Part shown: positions 6,521 through 14,672 of the stretch, in pieces
How the letters are laid out: each line of letters begins with the position of its first letter
Numbering within the stretch: the first letter of the stretch is position 1
Position numbers and translations under genes: made by a program
The notes under the pieces: model-generated
Database searches by the model: none
Told to the model about the DNA's origin: nothing
What the model saw: only the letters and a program-made list of their open reading frames with translations
DNA from: an uncultured Spartobacteria bacterium
GTDB taxonomy: Bacteria; Verrucomicrobiota; Verrucomicrobiia; Chthoniobacterales; UBA6821
Reading direction: 5' to 3'
NCBI GenBank assembly: GCA_903831635.1
Contig: CAIKYN010000256.1
Coordinates: 1-18,457, forward strand
Length of the DNA: 18,457 bases

Positions 6521-9500
6521 TCACCGCTTCAGACCAAGTCCGTGGTAGAGGCCTATAACAAACTGAATCACATTGTTCAGTCCGGCAGGGGGCTTGCGTT
6601 GGCCGTAGGAATTATCACCCCATGTGACCAGCGTACCGTTGGTGGTCACGGCATAGACTGTATTGCCCCCCGAGGCTACCTGGTTCACTCCAGAGAGTCC
6701 GGTGGGGACGTTGGTCTGTCCCGCACTGTTCCAACCCCAGACGACCACCGTACCGTCACCCTTGAGGGCGACCGTGTGGCAGAGTCCGGTAGCAATACGC
6801 ACCACATTGGTCAGGCTGACCGGAACATCAGTCTCCCCATAGGTGTCATCACCCCACGCCTCGATCGTGCCGTCCGCCTTCAACGCCACGCTGTGAAAGT
6901 ATCCTGCAGCAATCTGGACCACATTGGTGGCATCAGCTGGGACCGTCGTCTGGCCGTAGGTGTTCCATCCCCAGCCGGTCACCGTGCCGTCGCTACGCAG
7001 CGCCAAGGCATGATCGGATCCTGCCGCAATCTGCACGGCATTGGTCAGGCCGTCAGGGATATTAGTCTGACCAAGCGAATTATCGCCCCAGGCAACGATT
7101 GTTCCATTGGCTCTCAGTGCGGCACTGAAGCTTACACCGGCGGCGATCTGAACAGCATTGGTGACGCTGATAGGGACATTCGTTTGATGGTAGGCATTCC
7201 AGCCCCAAGCAATCACCGTACCGTTGGTTTTGAGTGCAAGGCTATGTAGTCCCCAAGTGGAGAGTTGGACCACATTGGTCAGTCCAGTAGGAACATTCGT
7301 CTGTGAGTAGGAGGAGTTACCCCATGCAACGACCGAGCCCCTGTTCTGAGACCTCATCAGCGGGAAGGTCGTCGACCTTACGAGGATCGATGGAATGGTC
7401 GAAGCGACTCCGATACCGATTATCTGGTTGGTTGCTGTATTGATTGCCGTTGCTGGGGCCGTCACTACCAGTTTCTGGGCAACATTGGTTGCCGAGTTCC
7501 AATTCGTATTACCCGACTGACTGGCCGTGATGGTCGCCGTGCCAGCTCCAAGGACTGTTACCATATTGCTTGAGAGAGCGATGTTAGTGGAAGAAGAACT
7601 GTAGCTCACTAACAGCCCCGAAGATGCCGTTGCTCCTAGCTTGAACGGAGATGTCCCGGTGGTCACGGCAGCCAGGGCAGCAAACGTGATGGTCTGATTC
7701 CCCTTGGCAACGTTGAAGCTGGTGGTGACTTGAGGGGCGGTGAGGTAATTTCCATTGCCTGCCTGGTTGGCGGCCAGAGTCACCGTTCCGGCCCCCATAA
7801 GGGTAACAGTGGAGTTGGTCACCGAGGCTGGACCAGAGAGAACAGAAAGCGTGACAGGTAGTCCGGATGAAGCAGTCGGAACGGCAATAATGAAAGGCGC
7901 AACACCATTCGTCTTGGCCAAAATCGCAGTGAATGGAGTGATCGACTGGGTGGCTTGAAGGATTTGGAAGCTATTTGTTACCTCGGATGCCGCAACATAG
8001 TTGGCATTCCCCGTTTGATTAGCGGCCAAAACAACCGCCCCCGCTCCCGTCATCTTGACGGCATTGGTACCCGACATGACGGCTGGCCCGGATTTAACAC
8101 TCAGCGTCACGGGTAGACCCGAGGAGGACACTGGGAGAGGCTGCGGCAAGGAAACTATCGCGTTGGATGCGTAGGTCGGGTTGGAAATTGTCTTAAAGGC
8201 CGTAATCGTATTGCTGGCTTTGGCTACAACAAGCTTCTGGGTTACAGCAGTGGCGGCATTCCAGTTGGTGGTCCCAGCTTGGGAAGCCGTGATGGTCGTG
8301 GTGCCGGCTCCGATGATCGTGAGAGTATTACTCACAATGGAGGCGACACCTGTCGTTGATGAGGTGTATGTGACCGGCAGCCCAGAGGAAGCAGAGGCAT
8401 TCGTCAGTTTATAAGGCATCTGCCCATAGGTATTGGTGGGGAAGGGAGTGAAAGTGATTGTCTGGCTTCCCTTGCTCACCACGAAGGACTGACTGACAGG
8501 AGTAGCGGCACTCCAGTTGGTGTTGCCGGTCTGGCTTGCCTGGATTGTGATCGTCCCAATGCCACTAAGAGTAAGCGCATTACTGGAGAGCATGGACGCG
8601 GAACCGGAAAGCACACTGAAGCTAATTGGCAGACCAGAACTAGCTGTAGCCCCCAGAGCAATCGGATTTGTGGTTATCGTCTGGTTCGGGATCGCAGGGA
8701 AGCTAATGGACTGTGACCCGGCTCCCACGCTGAAGCTCGTCGTCACTTCACTTGCTGCTAGGTAGTTCGCATTCCCTGCCTGGTTGGCAGCGAGGATAAC
8801 GGTTCCAGCTCCGGTCAAGGTCACCGTATTCGAACTGATCGTCGCAGGCCCACTCTTCACCGTCACGCTTACCGGCAGGCTTGAGCTCGCCGTCGGTGGC
8901 GTGATTGTCACGCTGGCCCCGTTGCTGTACGTCTGGTTCGGAATCGTCGTGAAGGCGTTGATCGCCTGGCTCGCAGGCGCGATCACCACGTTCTGGTGGA
9001 CTGGAGTGGCCGCATTCCAGTTGGTGTTACCGGGTTGTGAGGCCGTGATGGTCGCCGTTCCCACACCAAGGATCGTCACCACATTGCTTGAGAGACCTAT
9101 ATTAGTCGACGAGGAGCTGTAGCTTACCGGCAATCCACTCGAGGCCGTGCCGCTCAGAGTAAAGGGTGCTCCGCCATAGATCCGATTGGTCAGCGACCCA
9201 AAGCTAATCGTCTGGTTACCCTGAACCACACTAAAGCTCGCCGTCACCTGCGTCGCCGCCAGGTAGTTGCTGTTGCCTGCCTGATCGGCAGCCAAAACCA
9301 CTCTTCCCACACCAGTGATCGTGACCATATTGGAGGAAATGGTGGCAGGACCCGAAAGCACGCTCAGCTTTACCGGTAGACCCGAGGAAGCGTTCGGTAC
9401 ACTTACTGCAAACGGCGTATCCCCGAACGAGTGACCCGGGATCGTCGCAAATGCGCCGATAGTCTGTGCAGATGGATTGACCGTAAAGCTCGTGGTGACC

Positions 9501-12500
9501 TCGGATGCGGACGTGTAGTTGGCATTACCGCTTTGGTTTGCGGCAAGCACCACCGTCCCAGCTCCGGTGAGCGTGACTGTGTTCCCACTGATCGTCGCAG
9601 GTCCACTCTTCACCGTCACCGTTACCGGCAGGCTTGAGCCAGCACTCGGCGGCGTGATCGTCACGGTCGCCCCGTTGCTGAATGTCTGGTTCGGGATCGT
9701 CGTGAAGGCGTTGATCGTCTGGCTCGCAGGCGCGATCACCACGTTCTGGCTCACAGGCGTCGCAGAACTCCAGTTGGTGTTGCCGGCCTGGGAAGCCGTG
9801 ATCGTGGCCGTCCCCGCCCCAAGGATTGTCACCACGTTACTCGAAAGGCTGATATTGCCGAAAGAGGAGCTGTAGCTCACTGGCAATCCGCTTGAAGCCG
9901 TTGCCATCAATCTCACGGGACCGGTGCCATACGTCTGGTTCGGTATGGAGGGGAAGCTAATCGTCTGGTTTCCCTGACCCACACTGAAGCTCGTCGTCAC
10001 TTCCACGGCTGACGTGTAGTTGGCGTTACCGCTCTGGTTGGCGGCTAGCACTACCGTTCCTGCTCCGGTTAAAGTAATTGTGTTGCCACTGATCGTCGCA
10101 GGTCCACTCTTCACCGATACCGTCACCGGCAGGCTTGAGCTCGCCGTCGGAGGCGTGATCGTCACGGTCGCCCCGTTGCTGTACGTCTGGTTAGGGATCG
10201 TCGTGAAGGCGTTGATTGCCTGGCTCGCAGGCGCGATCACCACGTTCTGGTTGACCGGAGTGGCCGCACTCCAGTTGGTGTTACCGGGTTGTGAGGCCGT
10301 GATGGTCGCCGTTCCCACACCAAGGATCGTCACCGTGTTGGAGGTGATGCTGATATTGGTGGAACTTGAGCTGTAACTCACTCCCAGCCCACTCGAGGCC
10401 AAGCCGCTCAGAGTGAAGGGTGCACTTCCGTAGGTGCGGTTGGTCAACGCTCCAAAGCTGATCGTCTGGATTCCCTGACCCACACTAAAGCTCGCCATCA
10501 CCTGCGTCGCCGCCAGGTAGTTGCTGTTGCCTGCCTGATCGGCAGCCAAAACCACCGTCCCTACTCCGGTCATGGTCACCGTGTTCCCACTGATCGTAGC
10601 AGGTCCACTCTTCACGCTCAGCAGCACGGGCAACCCAGAGGAAGCGTTCGGCACACTTACTGCAAACGGCGTATCCCCGAACGAGTGACCCGGGATCGTT
10701 GCAAATGCACCAATCGTCTGCGAGGACTGCGCCACGCTGAAGCTCGTGGTCACTTCGCTTGCGGCCGTGTAGTTGGCGTTACCGCTCTGGTTGGCGGCAA
10801 GAACAACGGTTCCAGCTCCAGTGAGAGTCACTGTGTTGCCGGCAATCGTTGCAGGACCACTCTTCACCGTCACCGTTACCGGCAGGCTTGAGCTCGCCGT
10901 CGGAGGCGTGATCGTGACTGTGGCCCCGTTGCTATACGTCTGACTCGGAATCGCACTAAAGGCGTTGATGAGTTGCGTACCCTGAAGGGCGAGAGCGAAA
11001 TATCCTCCGGCAGCAATGTAAGAAACTGTCCCCAGATTCGTGGGAGTGGCTTGAGATCCAGTAGCATTAAATCCCCAAGGCACAGGCATTCCGCTGGCCG
11101 TCAAAGCGAGTGAATACCAGTAGGGACTGGTGGAAATAGCGATAGCATTGGTTAGTGTGGGGGGCACATTAATTTGGCCTCCATTATTTTGACCCCAAGA
11201 AATAATGGAACCATCATTTTTAAGAGCCATGGAGACGTTGTTACCAGCCGCGATCGCCACCACATTGGTTAGTCCGAAAGGGACACTCGTCTGGCCATAG
11301 TCATTGGTTCCCCAAGCCGTGACGGTTCCATCACTCTTAAGAGCAAGGGCATGGGCCCATCCGGCTGCAATGGCTATCACGTTGGTCAGTCCTGCAGGCA
11401 CGATCGCTGGATTCCCATCGGCACTACCGCTAACGTTTCCCCACCCCACCACTGTTCCGCCATTCTTCAACGCCAAAGCAAATTGTCCACCTGCAGCAAC
11501 TGCAATCACATTATTGAGACCTTGTGGCATACTTTTTATAGAACCATAATTGTCGGTTCCCCACGCTGTGACGGTTCCATCACTCTTAAGAGCCAGTGAA
11601 TAAGTAAGGTTGGCGCTCATTTGCACAACGTTAGTCAGTCCCTGAGAGACATTAATTTGACCCCAACTATTATCTCCCCAAGCCGTCACTGTCCCATCAC
11701 TCTTGAGCGCCAAGGAATGCGTTGCACCTGCTGAAATCGCCACGGCATTGCTCAGCCCCGCGGGAACATTGGTATTACCATTGGTATCAGATCCCCAGGA
11801 TCGAACCTGGCTTTTAGCAAAACTCGGGAGCACAAAGGTTCCCTGGGTGGATGTCAGCGATGTCCCATCTGTTACCTTGACGGAGTAAAATCCAGCGTTC
11901 GTTGCACTCAAAGCGCCCATGTTGAGAACGGAAGATGTGGCTCCCGGGATAGGTTGGTTGTTTTTGTACCACTGATAGGACAACGGCGATTGTCCGGAGA
12001 GTGTTGTCGGAAGATAAAAAGGTTGACCGATCAGGGCTTGCACCACAACAAGTTGTGCCGTCGTCGTGGCACTTTGGTAGAGTCCTCGAGCTTCTTGCGT
12101 GGCAGTAATGCTCGTCGTTCCCTCACCGTTGATGGTCAGCGTATTGCCGATGACGCTCGCTACCGCAGGGTTGGCGCAGTTATAGGAGAAACTTCCACCG
12201 GAAGGGGACGAGGGTGGAGTGATGGTGAACTGAGTGGGACCGTAGATCTGCACGGGGATCGTAAAAGATCCGAATGTAGGAGTGATTTGATTTGTCACGG
12301 TCAATTGAAAGTCGACTCCTGATATACTGCCAGAATCTGCTCCATAGCCCATATATCCCGAAATGGATTTTTTGATGATGACATTTTGACTTTGGGAAGG
12401 AGTTGCAAACCCTGCCATAGTTGCACTCACGACAAATCCTGAATTGGCCGGAACGGGATAAATCGCGTAGATTCCGTTGGAATCTGTAACTGTTGTGTAA

Positions 12501-13849
12501 TTCGTCTGATTCAGTTGGGCTGTAACTGTTGCACCCGCAAGGGGAGTTCCCAAGGTGTCGGCAACCCGTCCGCTAATAATTTCTCCGCTCTGCTTGGGAA
12601 AAATATTGAAGCTTAGTTCATTAACAATATTGAAATTACCACTGTCTGTGTTTTCCGCAGGAAGGAGATACCAGACGTTATTATCGCCGCCCCAACCGAA
12701 ATTTAAGTGGTGGTATAAGACCCCATTATAATACCCGTATCCATCGCAGACGACTTCATGGCCGCCCACGTTGCCTTGAATTCCCAAAGCAACAGGACTC
12801 TTGGCATCCAAGGAAGGGGTGATGATCGTTGCGATGGAATTGGTGTCGAATGAACTACTTGTATAGACATCCACCGCGTTGGAGTAGTGGAACGAATTAA
12901 GAAGATTTGGAACAACAGTGCTTGGGGAAGCACCCGATCCTGAGGGAGAAAAATCCATCCCCGCAAGAAGAGCGATGTCATGGATCAAAGCACCGATGGC
13001 TTGAGCCTGGGCCGGTTGGATGCTCACGTCGGGCACGAGCGGCATCAGACTCCACTGATACGGCCCTCCTGCCCCATCACCCCCTCGAAGATTCGCATTC
13101 GTGGGAACATCATTAATGTAAATGGGGAAGGATGCCGTCCCAACGGAATTGGTGGGATACTGCCAGTACCTCACGATCTGACTAAAGGCTGTGGCAACAC
13201 ACCCACAGACATCATTGCTTGAAGAGCCGGGAGCGTAAGGAGGCGTGTAGTAATTGTAACAGGCTGGACCGTCCGAATTCGCTGTCGACTGGTTCCATGA
13301 TGACAGGATGAAAGGAGCCACCCGGACATCGGTGGGCGTGGTATTGGTAGTTATTGCAGAGGGAGACACGGAGGATGCCTTAATGCCGAGCAAGTTTCCC
13401 CATCGGACTTTGGCAGTAGTTGCTTGAGCGACTAGAGATGGATTCCTCACTCGTGATTTACGTAGTTGTTTGAGTCGAAGCTGCATCTGATAATCTAACA
13501 CATCCTTGAGGGGATCCCCCGCCTTCACACTGCTGAATTGAGAACCTGAAGTGAAGGCAAGGACTGGGTGCATCTCATCGTCCGCAGACATGATAACCAT
13601 TCCTTGGGGGGTTATACCATTGTCGCTCAGGTACACGACATGGTAGAGAGCCGTTCCAGACGAATCGCTCTCTGTTTGAACACGTAGAACCCTCTTGCCA
13701 AGAGGACAGCCGAGGGGACGATGATGATAGGATCTCCAAGTTGATGCCGCTTGAGCAGCTTGGTCTGAGGAGATTGGACTCGCCAAGACACTTGCTGCTA
13801 GGGCGAGGCTAATTAAACCAATTGTTAACAGACTATTTATTTTCCCCAT
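6521..13849 (-). CDS. Giant exported C10 (streptopain-like) cysteine peptidase with RCC1-like and Ig-like repeats
   Basis: 2442 residues from ATG 13849, chosen because MGKINSLLTIGLISLALAAS begins a signal peptide; the frame is open further up but only through a leader that resembles another non-coding region. Order: signal peptide 1-~24; propeptide ~27-175; C10 peptidase ~176-400 with Cys217 in CGCVATAFSQIVRYW, His364 in GGHEVVCDGY and Trp386 in NFGWGG; carboxypeptidase-regulatory-like domain ~421-497; a degenerate Ig-like repeat ~523-604; an I-set-like Ig domain ~605-672 (YQWYKNNQPIPGA); seven RCC1-like repeats 682-957; fourteen Ig-like repeats of 82-88 residues from 959; and seven more RCC1-like repeats to the end. 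C10 enzymes are secreted cysteine endopeptidases activated by propeptide removal. There is no PEP-CTERM, LPxTG or other visible C-terminal sorting tail. Its promoter region faces the divergent ECF sigma factor gene. Confidence 0.92.
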   Translation of the reverse strand: MGKINSLLTIGLISLALAASVLASPISSDQAAQAASTWRSYHHRPLGCPLGKRVLRVQTESDSSGTALYHVVYLSDNGITPQGMVIMSADDEMHPVLAFTSGSQFSSVKAGDPLKDVLDYQMQLRLKQLRKSRVRNPSLVAQATTAKVRWGNLLGIKASSVSPSAITTNTTPTDVRVAPFILSSWNQSTANSDGPACYNYYTPPYAPGSSSNDVCGCVATAFSQIVRYWQYPTNSVGTASFPIYINDVPTNANLRGGDGAGGPYQWSLMPLVPDVSIQPAQAQAIGALIHDIALLAGMDFSPSGSGASPSTVVPNLLNSFHYSNAVDVYTSSSFDTNSIATIITPSLDAKSPVALGIQGNVGGHEVVCDGYGYYNGVLYHHLNFGWGGDNNVWYLLPAENTDSGNFNIVNELSFNIFPKQSGEIISGRVADTLGTPLAGATVTAQLNQTNYTTVTDSNGIYAIYPVPANSGFVVSATMAGFATPSQSQNVIIKKSISGYMGYGADSGSISGVDFQLTVTNQITPTFGSFTIPVQIYGPTQFTITPPSSPSGGSFSYNCANPAVASVIGNTLTINGEGTTSITATQEARGLYQSATTTAQLVVVQALIGQPFYLPTTLSGQSPLSYQWYKNNQPIPGATSSVLNMGALSATNAGFYSVKVTDGTSLTSTQGTFVLPSFAKSQVRSWGSDTNGNTNVPAGLSNAVAISAGATHSLALKSDGTVTAWGDNSWGQINVSQGLTNVVQMSANLTYSLALKSDGTVTAWGTDNYGSIKSMPQGLNNVIAVAAGGQFALALKNGGTVVGWGNVSGSADGNPAIVPAGLTNVIAIAAGWAHALALKSDGTVTAWGTNDYGQTSVPFGLTNVVAIAAGNNVSMALKNDGSIISWGQNNGGQINVPPTLTNAIAISTSPYWYSLALTASGMPVPWGFNATGSQATPTNLGTVSYIAAGGYFALALQGTQLINAFSAIPSQTYSNGATVTITPPTASSSLPVTVTVKSGPATIAGNTVTLTGAGTVVLAANQSGNANYTAASEVTTSFSVAQSSQTIGAFATIPGHSFGDTPFAVSVPNASSGLPVLLSVKSGPATISGNTVTMTGVGTVVLAADQAGNSNYLAATQVMASFSVGQGIQTISFGALTNRTYGSAPFTLSGLASSGLGVSYSSSSTNISITSNTVTILGVGTATITASQPGNTNWSAATPVNQNVVIAPASQAINAFTTIPNQTYSNGATVTITPPTASSSLPVTVSVKSGPATISGNTITLTGAGTVVLAANQSGNANYTSAVEVTTSFSVGQGNQTISFPSIPNQTYGTGPVRLMATASSGLPVSYSSSFGNISLSSNVVTILGAGTATITASQAGNTNWSSATPVSQNVVIAPASQTINAFTTIPNQTFSNGATVTITPPSAGSSLPVTVTVKSGPATISGNTVTLTGAGTVVLAANQSGNANYTSASEVTTSFTVNPSAQTIGAFATIPGHSFGDTPFAVSVPNASSGLPVKLSVLSGPATISSNMVTITGVGRVVLAADQAGNSNYLAATQVTASFSVVQGNQTISFGSLTNRIYGGAPFTLSGTASSGLPVSYSSSSTNIGLSSNVVTILGVGTATITASQPGNTNWNAATPVHQNVVIAPASQAINAFTTIPNQTYSNGASVTITPPTASSSLPVSVTVKSGPATISSNTVTLTGAGTVILAANQAGNANYLAASEVTTSFSVGAGSQSISFPAIPNQTITTNPIALGATASSGLPISFSVLSGSASMLSSNALTLSGIGTITIQASQTGNTNWSAATPVSQSFVVSKGSQTITFTPFPTNTYGQMPYKLTNASASSGLPVTYTSSTTGVASIVSNTLTIIGAGTTTITASQAGTTNWNAATAVTQKLVVAKASNTITAFKTISNPTYASNAIVSLPQPLPVSSSGLPVTLSVKSGPAVMSGTNAVKMTGAGAVVLAANQTGNANYVAASEVTNSFQILQATQSITPFTAILAKTNGVAPFIIAVPTASSGLPVTLSVLSGPASVTNSTVTLMGAGTVTLAANQAGNGNYLTAPQVTTSFNVAKGNQTITFAALAAVTTGTSPFKLGATASSGLLVSYSSSSTNIALSSNMVTVLGAGTATITASQSGNTNWNSATNVAQKLVVTAPATAINTATNQIIGIGVASTIPSILVRSTTFPLMRSQNRGSVVAWGNSSYSQTNVPTGLTNVVQLSTWGLHSLALKTNGTVIAWGWNAYHQTNVPISVTNAVQIAAGVSFSAALRANGTIVAWGDNSLGQTNIPDGLTNAVQIAAGSDHALALRSDGTVTGWGWNTYGQTTVPADATNVVQIAAGYFHSVALKADGTIEAWGDDTYGETDVPVSLTNVVRIATGLCHTVALKGDGTVVVWGWNSAGQTNVPTGLSGVNQVASGGNTVYAVTTNGTLVTWGDNSYGQRKPPAGLNNVIQFVIGLYHGLGLKR
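6524..7339 (-). repeat. C-terminal RCC1-like repeat block (seven units)
   Basis: 272 residues hold seven units of about 39 residues with the pattern 'GTVxAWGxNxxGQTNVPxGLTNVVxIAAGxxHSLALKxD'. The AWG-type motif occurs seven times (VVAWG, VIAWG, IVAWG, VTGWG, IEAWG, VVVWG, LVTWG). Seven units would close one beta-propeller. The units are shorter than eukaryotic RCC1 repeats (about 50-60 residues). Bacterial RCC1-like repeats are usually found in exported proteins and are thought to mediate binding. Confidence 0.85.
7448..10975 (-). repeat. Array of 14 tandem Ig-like repeats with five-unit higher-order structure
   Basis: Fourteen units of 82-88 residues, each starting like QTIxxF or QTISF and ending in a 'GNxNYxAA..V..SF' or 'GNTNWSAATPV' strand. 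They fall into types. Units 1-5 (from 10975) run A-B-C-A-C' and units 6-10 (from 9721) repeat that order; the offset between units 1 and 6 is exactly 1254 bp (85+84+82+85+82 codons). Units 12-14 look like an older, diverged A-B-C set. The fold is likely an all-beta, Ig-like spacer similar to the MBG domains of adhesins. High DNA identity between super-units suggests recent duplication or gene conversion. Confidence 0.9.
10979..11806 (-). repeat. N-terminal RCC1-like repeat block (seven units)
   Basis: Residues 682-957 of the giant protein contain seven units with WG motifs near residues 685, 724, 763, 803, 846, 885 and 925, again about 39-42 residues each with the 'NVPxGLTNVVxIAAG..HSLALKSDGTV' pattern. 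The last unit is the most degenerate (VPWGFNATGSQATP). With the C-terminal block it brackets the Ig array, giving two possible propellers at the ends of a long rod. At DNA level the phrase GTGACGGTTCCATCACTCTT recurs in two units (plus-strand view). Confidence 0.83.
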
Positions 13850-13933
13850 ACACCGTAGGATCTTACAGGGTTTCATCTCAGACTGTATGTTTTGGGGTAA
13901 TTCATAGAAGTTTTCAACAATACTTGCGCTCAG

Positions 13934-13952
13934 AACGGACAAAAACGGACAG
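13934..13952 (-). promoter_or_regulatory. Tandem TGTCCGTT motifs in giant-gene leader
   Basis: On the minus strand CTGTCCGTTTTTGTCCGTT contains two copies of TGTCCGTT ten bases apart, 33 bases beyond the duplicated element and about 85 bases before the chosen ATG. The first copy matches 11 of 11 bases (CTGTCCGTTTT) with the motif before the kinase gene at 14635-14645. It is a candidate ECF promoter or operator site; the role is inferred. Confidence 0.42.
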
Positions 13953-13984
13953 GAAAAAGTTCTTCCTCCGCAAAAAAGTGAATT

Positions 13985-14057
13985 CTCTGTTAAAACCCCT
14001 CCATCACTCCTCCCACGAAGGACAAAAGCCTATGATTGTCAGAATTCGCGTGGGCTG
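13985..14057 (-). repeat. Duplicated upstream element, copy B
   Basis: Second copy of the 73-bp element (62/73 identical to 5912-5984, ungapped). It lies in the 232-bp divergent region between the giant gene (ATG 13849, minus) and the ECF sigma gene (ATG 14082, plus), so on its own it could serve either. Copy A, however, has a gene start only on the minus-strand side, which favours action on the giant gene. Its near end is 25 bases from the sigma-factor start. Confidence 0.8.
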
Positions 14058-14081
14058 ATTGACTCACAAGCGATTCGAACC

Positions 14082-14627
14082 ATGAATCCTGAGGATCCTA
14101 GATTTGTTCACTGCCTGCAGGATCCCGACGAGGATCTGATGAAGGTCCTGTATCAAGAGCTGAAGAAGTTGGCATATGCGCGGATGGCCGCGGAGAGGGA
14201 AGGACATACGCTCGGTCCTACTGCTCTCGTCCATGAGGCGTGGCTACGGCTAGAGAAGAGTTCTCCCGAGGCATGGCGTGACCGTTCCCAATTCTTTGCT
14301 GCGGCCTCTGAAGCGATGAGGCGCATCCTTGTGGAGTCTGCCCGTAGGAGGCTTGCGATCAAGCGAGGGAGCGGTACAGAAGCTGTGCCTCTTGAGGAGC
14401 TCGAGATTCCCGGAGAGATAGACGATGAAAAGATCATCGAGGTCCATGAAGCCCTGGATCAACTCGCCAAAGAAGACCCTCTGAAGGCACAGATCGTGAA
14501 GCTGCGATTCTTCAGCGGCATGGAACACCAAGAGATTGCAACGCTCCTCAATGTTAATGAGAAGACGGTACGCCGTCACTGGGCTCTTGCCAAAGTCCGA
14601 CTCTATCAGACGATCACCGAGGCTTAG
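14082..14627 (+). CDS. ECF-type RNA polymerase sigma factor (Sigma70_ECF / TIGR02999 group)
   Basis: 181 residues. The segment LYQELKKLAYARMAAERE followed by GHTLGPTALVHEAWLRLEK is the characteristic region 2 start of the TIGR02999/PF07638 sigma factors common in Planctomycetes, Verrucomicrobia and Acidobacteria. RSQFFAAASEAMRRILVE follows. Region 4 spans ~125-178, with the helix-turn-helix in FSGMEHQEIATLLNVNEKTVRRHW. There is no anti-sigma factor gene nearby. Instead, a transmembrane Ser/Thr kinase starts 45 bases downstream, the usual partner in this group, so activity is probably set by kinase signalling. The ATG at 14082 gives the expected N-terminus; no Shine-Dalgarno sequence is obvious. 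It is divergent from the giant gene and shares its intergenic region. Confidence 0.92.
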   Translation: MNPEDPRFVHCLQDPDEDLMKVLYQELKKLAYARMAAEREGHTLGPTALVHEAWLRLEKSSPEAWRDRSQFFAAASEAMRRILVESARRRLAIKRGSGTEAVPLEELEIPGEIDDEKIIEVHEALDQLAKEDPLKAQIVKLRFFSGMEHQEIATLLNVNEKTVRRHWALAKVRLYQTITEA

Positions 14628-14634
14628 GGTGGTG

Positions 14635-14645
14635 CTGTCCGTTTT
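14635..14645 (+). promoter_or_regulatory. CTGTCCGTTTT motif before the kinase gene
   Basis: An exact 11-base match to the motif in the giant-gene leader (minus strand, 13942-13952), here on the plus strand in the 45-base gap between the sigma factor stop and the kinase GTG start, 27 bases before that start. One mismatch separates it from the site before the serine hydrolase gene, which is at a similar distance from its start. This may mark an internal promoter for the kinase, possibly used by the sigma factor itself. Confidence 0.42.
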
Positions 14646-14672
14646 CACCAATATGCAGCGCATGTAGATGCA

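Noticed and set aside
6494..7249. Plus-strand open frame of 251 codons across the end of the giant gene
   Set aside because: It is the antisense shadow of the RCC1-like repeats; its product repeats with the same period and has no independent start signal or domain.
8784..10376. Several near-identical plus-strand open frames of 112-118 codons (for example at 9519-9875 and 10020-10376)
   Set aside because: They recur because the Ig-like repeats recur on the other strand. They look like hydrophobic proteins but are explained fully by the antisense of repeat units.
7448..10975. CRISPR-like array, because of regular repeats
   Set aside because: Units are about 250 bases, in frame, and encode Ig-like domains; there are no short palindromic repeats with unique spacers and no cas genes.
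13850..13942. N-terminal extension of the giant protein by 31 codons
   Set aside because: It would begin at a TTG inside the tandem TGTCCGTT motifs and place non-signal sequence before an excellent signal peptide at ATG 13849.
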